A stretch of DNA of 64,000 nt from Hymenobacter sp. HSC-4F20. GTDB taxonomy: Bacteria; Bacteroidota; Bacteroidia; Cytophagales; Hymenobacteraceae. The position numbers and the translations under genes were made by a program. The notes beneath the pieces are model-generated. The model worked only from the letters and a program-made list of their open reading frames with translations. It had not been told where the DNA came from and did no database searches. Positions within the stretch are counted from its first letter, which is position 1. Every line of letters begins with the position of its first letter. This document shows positions 1-6,619 of this stretch, piece by piece. The DNA lies in the NCBI RefSeq assembly GCF_019599275.1, contig NZ_JAHZTD010000002.1, forward strand, positions 868,001 through 932,000, written 5' to 3'.

Positions 1-647
1 CTCGTGTAATGGTCGCGCACGGCGCGCATTTCCTCCAGGTTCAGGGCGTAGAGGTTGTCTTTCGACAGCTTCACTAGCTCCTCATCGGAAAGGCCAACCA
101 GCGGCACCGTGTTCGTAATAGATTCGGCCCCACCGCCCGGCCGCGGCGTGTAGTCGCGAATCTGGGCTATGGGGCCGACCTCGAAGCGGTTGATCATTTT
201 GTTGCCGAGCAGGTCTTCGGCCAGGCGGCGCAGACTACTCTCCGGCAGCTCGTGCTCCAGGAAGTAGAGCCGTTTGCTGAAGATGTGCTGGGTATGCGTG
301 TCCAGCGGCTGGTTCAGGAAGTCGCCAAGGGCGTTCTGGGCCGATATGCCTTCGTCGTCGGTCACGCCGGGCAGCTTGGCCACCAGGATGTAGCTTTTGT
401 ATTGGGCGCCGTGGCGGAACTCGTCGAGGGCCACATCGTGCAGCACCGGGTCCTGGAGGCAGTGGGTGGCGAAGTCGCGCAGTTGCTCGCCCGAGAGGGG
501 GTAGCGTACCGTGTAGAGGGCGGTGCTTTGCACCCGGCCGGTAGAGAGGCCGAGGTGGCGTTGGGCAGCTTCGGCTACACGGTGGCCCTCGCCATCGTGT
601 TGGCCGGGCTTGAGCAGAAGCTGTATGGTTCTTTGGGTAGCGTCCAA
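1..647 (-). CDS. purL: Phosphoribosylformylglycinamidine synthase, N-terminal part (runs off the window)
   Basis: The gene enters from the left edge and only about the first 215 codons are visible. The first 85 or so residues look like a PurS-type domain (pattern VAEAAQRHLG ... DPVLHDVALDEF), followed by the start of the PurL core (GLSDEELVKLSKDN, then YALNLEEMRAV). The product makes FGAM from FGAR, glutamine and ATP in purine synthesis, so this appears to be a PurS-PurL fusion. The start is uncertain: an in-frame TAG lies at 663-665 and no ATG follows it for a long way, so a TTG at 647 is the best candidate. It lies downstream of, and on the same strand as, the pyr genes. The PurL call is from motif recognition; the PurS fusion is inference. 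Confidence 0.75.
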   Translation of the reverse strand, partial: MDATQRTIQLLLKPGQHDGEGHRVAEAAQRHLGLSTGRVQSTALYTVRYPLSGEQLRDFATHCLQDPVLHDVALDEFRHGAQYKSYILVAKLPGVTDDEGISAQNALGDFLNQPLDTHTQHIFSKRLYFLEHELPESSLRRLAEDLLGNKMINRFEVGPIAQIRDYTPRPGGGAESITNTVPLVGLSDEELVKLSKDNLYALNLEEMRAVRDHYT

Positions 648-773
648 AAGGAGGATGGTTATCTATTTTTCGGGTTTCCCACGCCTGGGCGAAGGTGCCC
701 GCGTGAGGAAGCATACCCGCGCAGGGTACGCCGAAAATGCCTTGCTCAGTAGCCGTTTGCTGGCTGAGTAGGT

Positions 774-1388
774 TTAAGAAAACGCTTTTTCCGGCCGACT
801 GCCGGGTTTCACCACCGGAATACCTGCCCGGCAAAGCGGGCAATCATCGGGTGCGTAGGTGGCCGCCGTTACCGGCAACAGGGCAAAGTTCGGAAAACTT
901 AGCTCAGCTTGGGCACCCGTACGGTCAATTAAACTTGCTACAGCCAAAACTTTTGCGCCTAGTGCCTCCAATACCCGAGCTACCTCCTTGGTGCTCTTGC
1001 CGGTAGTCACCACATCTTCGGCAATGACTATTTTTTGGCCTGGCTCAATGGTAAAGCCTCGCCGCAAGGTCATTTGCCCCGTATCATCCCGCTCCGTAAA
1101 GATGCCTGGTACGCCTAACTGGCGAGCTAGCTCGTAGCCAATCACCACACCGCCCATAGCCGGCCCTACCACTACATCGGGCTGCAACCCCGCCTGCTGA
1201 ATCTGCCGGGCCAGCTCTGCTGCCGCCGGTGCCGCCAAGTCCGGCCGGCGCAGAAACCGGGCGCACTGCACGTAGGTGTCGGAATGCAGGCCGGAGGAAA
1301 GGCGGAAGTGCCCGCGCAGCAGGGCGTCTTCCTGCAACAGTTGCTGCTCCAGGGTTTCGGAGGCGAAGGTGGTTTGGGGGGAAGTCAA
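774..1388 (-). CDS. pyrE: Orotate phosphoribosyltransferase
   Basis: Joins orotate to PRPP to give OMP, the fifth step of UMP synthesis. The 204-aa length is normal. Visible motifs are the substrate region FRLSSGLHSDTY, the sequence VVGPAMGGVVIGYELAR and the PRPP-binding loop IVIAEDVVTTGKST. The C-terminus carries CPLCRAGIPVVKPGSRP, a short cysteine-containing tail seen in this branch of the family. The frame stays open upstream to 1511 but that part runs through a repeat (1433-1527), so the TTG at 1388 (MTSPQTTFASETLEQQLL) is preferred. It follows pyrF on the same strand, with the repeat lying in the gap, and is probably the last pyr gene of the operon. Confidence 0.9.
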   Translation of the reverse strand: MTSPQTTFASETLEQQLLQEDALLRGHFRLSSGLHSDTYVQCARFLRRPDLAAPAAAELARQIQQAGLQPDVVVGPAMGGVVIGYELARQLGVPGIFTERDDTGQMTLRRGFTIEPGQKIVIAEDVVTTGKSTKEVARVLEALGAKVLAVASLIDRTGAQAELSFPNFALLPVTAATYAPDDCPLCRAGIPVVKPGSRPEKAFS

Positions 1389-1432
1389 GAGTAGGACTCT
1401 ATTATATTGAGGTATATGAAACGCTGAACGAT

Positions 1433-1527
1433 GTAGAGACGCAACACTTTGCGTCTCGTCGTTGCTGATGTTGTTTATTCGGCGCGGTCCAGGCTGTTCG
1501 ACGAGACGCAAAGTATTGCGTCTCTAC
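1433..1527. repeat. Interspersed nested inverted repeat between pyrF and pyrE
   Basis: Two 28-bp arms (1433-1460 and 1500-1527) are inverted with a single mismatch, and each arm is itself nearly palindromic around GAGACGCAA...TTTGCGTCTC. The left end of the unit lies in the pyrE leader and the right end stops one base before the pyrF stop codon at 1529-1531. This fits a MITE- or REP-like unit inserted within the operon; the RNA could fold into a cruciform-like structure. Other copies were not found in this window. Confidence 0.75.
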
Positions 1528-1528
1528 A

Positions 1529-2290
1529 CTATACCGCTACCGGACGGAACTGGTTGATCTGTTCTACCAACGCCCGGGCTGCTGCACCGGCATCCTGCGC
1601 TTGCCATAGGGCCCGCGACGTATTGATAAGGAGTCCCGAACCATCAGGCCGCAGGCCAGCTTTCAACGTGGCCTGCAGGTCGCCGCCCTGGGCGCCGACA
1701 CCTGGTACCAGGAACCACTGCTCCGGCGTGAGGCTGCGCATCCGGGCTACAGCTTCGGCGTTGGTGGCTCCTACTACCAGGCCGATACCACCGTGCTCTT
1801 CATCCAGCTGACGCGCTACGCGAGCTGCGCAGTCGGATAGGGTGCCGCCGCGGGTAAGGGCTACGTCTTGCAGGGAATGAGTTGGCTTGTTGGAGGTTTT
1901 GGCTAGCACGAACACCAGCTTGCTGGGGCGGACGAAGGGCACAATCGCATCGTCGCCCATGTAGGGGTTCACCGTTACTCCATCGGCTCCGACGACATCG
2001 TAGGCGAAGCGGGCGTAGTGGTCGGCGGTGTTGGCAATGTCGCCGAACTTACCGTCCAGAATCACCGGAATGCTTTCGGGGATGCGCTGCACCGTTTCGC
2101 GAAGGAGCTTCACCCCGTCTTCCCGACTCAGAAAAAAGGCCAGATTAGGCTTGAAGGCCGCGGCATAGTGGCTGGTCTGGTCAATAACCTCAGCCAGGCG
2201 GCGCGCTACCTGCGCATCCTCCCCCACCGGATCAAGACCGACACAAAGCAGAGAATTAGCGTGCTGAACTCGTTGGGTTAGTTTTTCCAT
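1529..2290 (-). CDS. pyrF: Orotidine 5'-phosphate decarboxylase
   Basis: Converts OMP to UMP, the last step of de novo pyrimidine synthesis. The 253-aa protein is the longer PyrF type: it has LLCVGLDP near the N-terminus, FKPNLAFF, the catalytic-lysine segment VILDGKFGDIANTA, NPYMGDDAI, and the phosphate-binding LVPGVGAQGGD. The ATG at 2290 is chosen because the protein then begins MEKLTQRVQ like its family; further upstream the frame runs inside pyrD. The start overlaps the end of pyrD by 13 bp, which indicates translational coupling in a pyrD-pyrF-pyrE operon. Confidence 0.93.
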   Translation of the reverse strand: MEKLTQRVQHANSLLCVGLDPVGEDAQVARRLAEVIDQTSHYAAAFKPNLAFFLSREDGVKLLRETVQRIPESIPVILDGKFGDIANTADHYARFAYDVVGADGVTVNPYMGDDAIVPFVRPSKLVFVLAKTSNKPTHSLQDVALTRGGTLSDCAARVARQLDEEHGGIGLVVGATNAEAVARMRSLTPEQWFLVPGVGAQGGDLQATLKAGLRPDGSGLLINTSRALWQAQDAGAAARALVEQINQFRPVAV

Positions 2291-3141
2291 TCTGACGAAA
2301 CAGTTTCGGGTTGAAGGTGGGCGCACTCTACTGCCAGGCGTGCCGAAATACCAGGTTCCAGCCACTCGCCGCTGGCAATTTGCACAGCGCTGGCGCCGCA
2401 GCGCAGGTAGTCTGTGACATGGCTGGCCGTGAACACGCCACCTGTTCCAAAGATAGGTAGGCTAATGCTTTCATCGTGAGCTAGCTCCCATACGCAGCGC
2501 AGGGCTACCGGCCGCAATGCCTCGCCAGAGAGGCCGCCTGTTACCGGGGCTGCCGTAGCATCGTCCGGCAGGTGTAAGCCTTTGAGCAGGTTCGTGGCAG
2601 CCAGGGCGGTAGCGCCGCCCTGCTGGGCCCCTAACGCCAAGCCCCGTATGTGCTCCGGCCATGGGGGTAGCTTCACAATTACTGCGGCTTCGGGGCCTAA
2701 CTCGTTGCGCACGGCCTGCGTGGCTTCGCGCACAAAGTGGGCGCTGAGCTCTTCGCCTTTCCCAGTGTCGGGCTGGGCCATGTATACTTCCACGCCAGCT
2801 ATCAGGTCGTGCGCCTCACGGGCCAGGAAGCGGGCAATCTTGCGAAAGCCAGGGATACCCGGGGCCGTGATGCTTACGAATACGGGCACACCGTAGCGCC
2901 GCAGGTTAGGCAGATGTTCCTGCACCAGAATCTCGGCGCTTTCGGTGCGCATGTGGGTGGCGTTGAGCAATGTCTGGTCGGCGACCTGCCAAATGCCTTC
3001 CTCATAGAGTCCGGGCTTTGGCTCCATCGTGACGGTGCGGGTAAAAATACCCCCCAGCCGTTCGTAGCCCGTGCCATCTAGCTGCCAGGGCGCGGCCGCA
3101 AGGCACACAGGGTTTTGCAGCGTGAGGTTACCGAGTTGCAT
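2278..3141 (-). CDS. pyrD: Dihydroorotate dehydrogenase-like FMN protein
   Basis: A 287-aa TIM-barrel flavoprotein resembling class 1B dihydroorotate dehydrogenases, which oxidise dihydroorotate to orotate. Support: the N-terminal LGNLTLQNPVCLAAAPW, TRTVTMEPKPG, VIVKLPPWPEH, ATNLLKG, and the FMN-phosphate site FGTGGVFTASHV...GASAVQIASG. It is the first gene of a tightly coupled pyrD-pyrF-pyrE operon. One odd point: where the family usually has NxSCPN this protein reads VEVYMAQPD, so the usual orotate-binding Asn/Ser are not obvious. No pyrK-like partner lies next to it. It is a probable DHOD by context, but a divergent relative with another substrate is possible. Confidence 0.78.
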   Translation of the reverse strand: MQLGNLTLQNPVCLAAAPWQLDGTGYERLGGIFTRTVTMEPKPGLYEEGIWQVADQTLLNATHMRTESAEILVQEHLPNLRRYGVPVFVSITAPGIPGFRKIARFLAREAHDLIAGVEVYMAQPDTGKGEELSAHFVREATQAVRNELGPEAAVIVKLPPWPEHIRGLALGAQQGGATALAATNLLKGLHLPDDATAAPVTGGLSGEALRPVALRCVWELAHDESISLPIFGTGGVFTASHVTDYLRCGASAVQIASGEWLEPGISARLAVECAHLQPETVSSEWKN

Positions 3142-3157
3142 AGGTTGAAAACGTTAC

Positions 3158-3205
3158 GATTTTGCTGGTTGCGCCCGGCCAAAGCCCTGGGCAACCAGCA
3201 AAATC
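3158..3205 (-). promoter_or_regulatory. Leader hairpin upstream of pyrD
   Basis: Perfect 15-bp arms (3158-3172 and 3191-3205) around an 18-nt loop lie 17 nt upstream of the pyrD ATG, in the expected mRNA leader. No T-run follows on the minus strand, so it is not a classical terminator. It could be a regulatory leader structure for the pyr operon or simply a small repeat. Confidence 0.55.
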
Positions 3206-3417
3206 AGATGAGTGTGCTACCCCTAGCCGCAGCCCGAAGCAGCATTCGTATTTGTAAAGCCCTAAAACACGGGGTGGCCAATTCGCGGACCGACATACGT
3301 CAGAATCCCCCCTGATTTACTATCACCCCGCTGCCTTGCACCACCCCGCCCCGTTGCCGCCGTTGGGTGGGAACGGGTTGTTTTGAGCTAATTGAGTAAC
3401 TGTCCTGAAAACAGTAG

Positions 3418-3832
3418 CTACGCTTCTTCCTTAAAGCAAAGCGCCCAGCCATGAACCGGGCGCTTGCCGGAAAAGAAGAGTACGTTGTCGTGGTTGATCA
3501 GGAAGGGTACGCTGTCCGGGATATCTTTCTGATCGAGGATGAACCGGGCCACGCGAGCCATGCCTACGCCAGCAGCCGAGTGCAGCTTCACATCGTGCTC
3601 CTTGTGAAAATCGAGGCACCAGTTGAAGTCTTTCAGCTTCGAGAACTTCAGCAGTGCGGAACATGGCGTCCCATACTTTGGTGCTGGCCATGCGCTTGGG
3701 GTCCGTGCTCAGGTTCACGTTGCGGGTGGCGGCAGGAGCGGCGGCTACCATCTGCTGACCGAGGCCGGCGTTGTTGTTCATGGGTTGACCGAGTATGGGA
3801 GTTGGAGGTTTAGAAACTGCGTGAGTGGGCAC
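3418..3832 (-). pseudogene. Frameshifted gene of unknown function
   Basis: Two overlapping reading frames on the minus strand look like one broken gene. The upstream part (from about 3832 or the ATG at 3781) reads MNNNAGLGQQMV ... STKVWDAMFRTAEVL. The downstream part continues one frame over as KFSKLKDFNWCLDFHKEH, then VKLHSAAGVGMARVARFILD, and ends in GWALCFKEEA at the stop 3418-3420. The switch must lie around 3625-3665. Both halves have ordinary codon use and protein-like composition, while neither makes sense past the junction. I do not recognise the family. A sequencing error in place of a true mutation cannot be excluded. Confidence 0.5.
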
Positions 3833-3867
3833 AGGTATTAGCTAAGCCAGCCGAGCGGACTAGGCAC

Positions 3868-4018
3868 AAAAAAACCGCTTCGAAAACCGAAGCGGCGAGC
3901 ATGCTAAAAACCAAGAAAACGAAAATCCCAACAGCCGAAATAACCTTCCGGTCATCTCGCAGGACGCTTTCGTGAAAGGCCCCGCGCTTCTTCAATGGAT
4001 GTTGATTGAGGTGAAGCA
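3868..4018 (-). ncRNA. Candidate small structured RNA (about 150 nt)
   Basis: A promoter matching the Bacteroidetes consensus (4024-4053) is followed about 150 nt later by an intrinsic terminator: 8-bp arms 3875-3882 and 3888-3895, then seven T on the minus strand. The interval between contains a 9-bp stem with a GGAA loop around 3930-3955. A frame of 69 codons starting with GTG at 4019 runs through this DNA and encodes one hydrophobic stretch, but it would start at or before the transcription start and run on through the terminator, so an RNA gene seems more likely than a small protein. Not assignable to 4.5S, 6S or tmRNA from the motifs seen. Confidence 0.5.
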
Positions 4019-4023
4019 CGTCG

Positions 4024-4053
4024 CAAAAGTACTACTCCTTCCTACCCTGACAA
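4024..4053 (-). promoter_or_regulatory. Bacteroidetes-type promoter
   Basis: On the minus strand TTG (4053-4051), a 19-nt spacer and TACTTTTG (4031-4024) match the TTG / TAnnTTTG consensus exactly. It drives the small RNA candidate at 4018-3868. Confidence 0.65.
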
Positions 4054-4432
4054 GAGAACCTAAGTTAACTTTATGTTACTAAAACATTACGTGTCTACTT
4101 TATTTTTCCCACTTGCCTTTCACTTACGCATAAAGCATACTTAGTTGCTATTCAATACATTGCACGCTATATGGTCAGCATCTTTCTATTTCAAGAACAA
4201 CTTTAGCCGCTGTATTTTTTACTTTAAGTGCCTATGCTTCATAATGAAGTAACAAGCTCTATTGTTAGAAATATCCTATCCAGGAACTTACCTCTCTCCT
4301 TAACTGTATAGGAACCGATAAACCGATAGAGAATTTACCATTCTATCTGTACTTCCTCCTCACCAGTATGTAGGCCTGCATCTTAACATAATTATAATAG
4401 GCTCATATTCACCTCTACCCAATAGGACCTAT

Positions 4433-4440
4433 TATCTTTG
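4433..4440 (+). promoter_or_regulatory. -7 box of the DUF4468 gene
   Basis: TATCTTTG matches TAnnTTTG and lies 48 nt before the ATG at 4489. The -33 element is weak. Upstream, 4054-4430 is an A+T-rich stretch in which I see no gene. Confidence 0.5.
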
Positions 4441-4488
4441 TTCCACAGGCCTTTTTCCCTGATTTTCTCATTTTCTTCTCAGTTTCAT

Positions 4489-5058
4489 ATGAAAAAAGTG
4501 CTACTAGGTTTGTTGGTAAGCGGGATGCTGGCACTAGCGCCGGGGGTATGGGCCCAAGCCGATGCCCCGGCTCCTATTGAGTACAGTGAGCGAGTTCCAT
4601 CCGAGGGAGCCGGCAAGACCGCCCTTTACCGCCGCGCCCTCGATTGGACCCAGAATAAATTTACTTACGGTCCTAAATCTGGCTTAAAAGCAGAGGAAGG
4701 TGCCGGCGCGGTACGCGTAACCGGAACCGGTAAGGTCAAGAAGGTGGACGGCAAAGGAAAAGAGCAGGACGTAACCGTGCTGTTTGACTTTGTATTTCGG
4801 GCAAATGACAACGGATATGAGTATAGCGTAGGCTCCTTCCGTGTAGTTCCAGACCCTAAGCAACCTGCCCAGGTTATCTCCTTTGACGAATACCGTAGCG
4901 AGCTGCGCGCCGACAAAGCCAATGACCGCACCCATAACGACCGGCGGGTTACGGCCCAGGCCAACTCTCTGGCCAGCGAAGCAGCCATGTCTTTCCGCTC
5001 GTACATGAATAGCACACCCGCGGAAGGCCAGGTTGGTGTCGCCGGTGGCGAAAACTAA
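4489..5058 (+). CDS. Secreted DUF4468 (TBP-like fold) protein
   Basis: A 189-aa exported protein. Residues 1-22 form a signal peptide (MKKVLLGLLVSGMLALAPGV, then WAQA). The region that follows has the DUF4468 layout: conserved YSERVPSEGAGKTALYRRAL, a W in DWTQNKF, then alternating strands ending YEYSVGSFRVVPD. The family is common in Bacteroidetes and predicted to be periplasmic or outer-membrane associated; its role is unknown. The ATG at 4489 is chosen because it begins a signal peptide and has a promoter box at 4433. Two hairpins with T-runs follow. It appears monocistronic. Confidence 0.75.
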   Translation: MKKVLLGLLVSGMLALAPGVWAQADAPAPIEYSERVPSEGAGKTALYRRALDWTQNKFTYGPKSGLKAEEGAGAVRVTGTGKVKKVDGKGKEQDVTVLFDFVFRANDNGYEYSVGSFRVVPDPKQPAQVISFDEYRSELRADKANDRTHNDRRVTAQANSLASEAAMSFRSYMNSTPAEGQVGVAGGEN

Positions 5059-5084
5059 TCCCGACTGAGGAATATTCCCTGCAC

Positions 5085-5127
5085 AGCGCGGCTTCAGTGT
5101 GTAACAGCACAAGAAGCCGCGCTTTCT
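5085..5127 (+). terminator. Terminator of the DUF4468 gene
   Basis: 11-bp arms 5085-5095 and 5113-5123 with a short T-rich tail, just after the stop at 5058. Confidence 0.6.
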
Positions 5128-5196
5128 AGTTTTCTCTGCACAGCCGGTAGTACTAGTTGTTTCCGCAGCAGGCTCCTGTGTACCAGAAGGCAAAAT

Positions 5197-5226
5197 AAAA
5201 AGCCGCGTTGCAGCGCGGCTTTTTTA
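5197..5226 (+). terminator. Second hairpin terminator, possibly bidirectional
   Basis: A-run, GCCGCG stem and T-run (arms 5201-5207 and 5214-5220). The symmetric A and T tracts allow termination from either side. Confidence 0.6.
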
Positions 5227-5399
5227 TTCATACTTGCTCTGCATTCCACCTCACTTCACTCTCGTCAAAACTATAAACTGACGTGCTGGCAACCGCACTG
5301 TTTTAGATCAATAACAAAAATTTAAAGACGAATAGCGCAGTACACCGGTTAAGCTCCTCTTCAGTTGGCATCCAGGTCAACAAGCTTACTATCAAACAC

Positions 5400-5431
5400 A
5401 AAAAGCCCGACTGCTTCCAGCCGGGCTTTTC
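5400..5431 (-). terminator. Terminator of the endonuclease gene
   Basis: AAAAGCCCG ... CGGGCTTTT arms lie just downstream of the stop codon at 5455 on the minus strand. Confidence 0.65.
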
Positions 5432-5454
5432 CTAAGCCTTTGCAAGGATAAGGC

Positions 5455-6342
5455 TTAGCTGGTAGGACCGTTGTCGACGCGGGCCTCGATAACGCTTTGC
5501 ACGGAGGCTGATACGGCCGACAGCAGGTCGTAGCCGGTAGCCGACTCGATGGCATCCACAGTGGTGCGGTACGAGCCCCAGGTCGTGAGCAAGGAGTTGT
5601 TGTTGGGGGTATTGATGGCAATAACGCGGGTTCCGGTGGTTACCCGAGCTGCGTCGCCGGTACCGTTCGGAAGCACCACAATCACTTTCCACACCTGAGC
5701 GGGCACCGTCACGCGGCCGGCGTCCAGGGTAGTGGCGTAGCCGTTAGAACCGGTGCCACCCTTGCCGTAGCTGCCGCAGATGATGTACAGCTCGTTGCCG
5801 GCATCAACTAGGGTGCGGCAGTAGTTTTCCAGACCGGCCCAAGTACGCTGGTTGTTGTTGGGCGCCTGCGGAATCATATTGCTCATCAGGAAGGTAGCCG
5901 AGTTGTCGGCCACGGAGCCCGTGCGGTCGGCGGAAGGGCACTGATGGCCCCGGTCGAAGCCTGAGCCGGTATAGCTGGTGCTGCTGACGCGGTACCAGCC
6001 TGCGGGCAGGGTATTATCGGGAGCAAAATTATCCTGGCGCGGTGTGCTACCCAGCCACGCACTGCTCAAATGCCAGCTTACCCAGTTGGGCGTGCCCCGG
6101 TCGCGGTGATACGACATGGCATACTGCGACTTCGACACCAAGTAGTTCCAGTAGTTGGCCGAGTTGGCTGTAGCACCGCTGGGGTTGCCCAGGGTCAGGT
6201 GGCTGTCGCGGGTGGCGGTGGCATCGGCGGTTCGGGGGGCAGCCGTGGGGACAACCGTGGGAGCTACTTCATTCTTGGAGCAGGACACTACGCAACTGGT
6301 GAGCAGGGCCAAGCCTAGTACGCGGGAAAGGGTGCGGTACAT
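5455..6342 (-). CDS. DNA/RNA non-specific endonuclease (NucA/NucS family) lipoprotein
   Basis: A 295-aa lipoprotein nuclease. The N-terminus has a signal peptide with a lipobox around SCVVSC, so it is expected to be anchored in the envelope. The catalytic beta-beta-alpha metal site is visible as FDRGHQCPSADR (His is the general base), followed by the metal-binding NMIPQAPNNNQRTWAGLE (Asn). The family cleaves single- and double-stranded DNA and RNA without sequence preference and usually serves nutrient scavenging. The ATG at 6342 is chosen over upstream in-frame starts because it begins the signal peptide (MYRTLSRVLGLALL). A terminator lies at 5400-5431. Confidence 0.88.
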   Translation of the reverse strand: MYRTLSRVLGLALLTSCVVSCSKNEVAPTVVPTAAPRTADATATRDSHLTLGNPSGATANSANYWNYLVSKSQYAMSYHRDRGTPNWVSWHLSSAWLGSTPRQDNFAPDNTLPAGWYRVSSTSYTGSGFDRGHQCPSADRTGSVADNSATFLMSNMIPQAPNNNQRTWAGLENYCRTLVDAGNELYIICGSYGKGGTGSNGYATTLDAGRVTVPAQVWKVIVVLPNGTGDAARVTTGTRVIAINTPNNNSLLTTWGSYRTTVDAIESATGYDLLSAVSASVQSVIEARVDNGPTS

Positions 6343-6534
6343 GCAAACGGGTTTTGGTTGGGGAAGGAAAGTAGAGGTCGGGAATGCACTCTGACAGAGC
6401 AAAGTTGGCAGGTCGAACCCACCCAAATGTTACGGCAATGTTATTATTTTCTTGTTTTAATACAATTACGATACAATAGATATATTCTTGATTAGGTGTT
6501 AGTTGCATTCATTCACACTGGCAAGAACGAACGA

Positions 6535-6562
6535 AGCCCCGCTGACCTGCAACAGCGGGGCT
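6535..6562 (-). terminator. Hairpin after the large T9SS gene
   Basis: 10-bp perfect arms (6535-6544, 6553-6562) follow the stop at 6620 on the minus strand. The tail is only moderately T-rich. Confidence 0.5.
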
Positions 6563-6619
6563 CCTAGTCCGATAATGATAAAGCGAAGAAGGATAGAGTA
6601 GGGATAAATAAAGGTAGTG

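Noticed and set aside
3925-3970. Possible SRP (4.5S) RNA core because of CCGGAAGG
   Set aside because: The flanking bases do not give the conserved AGCA/CAGG asymmetric loop; only the GGAA tetraloop is shared.
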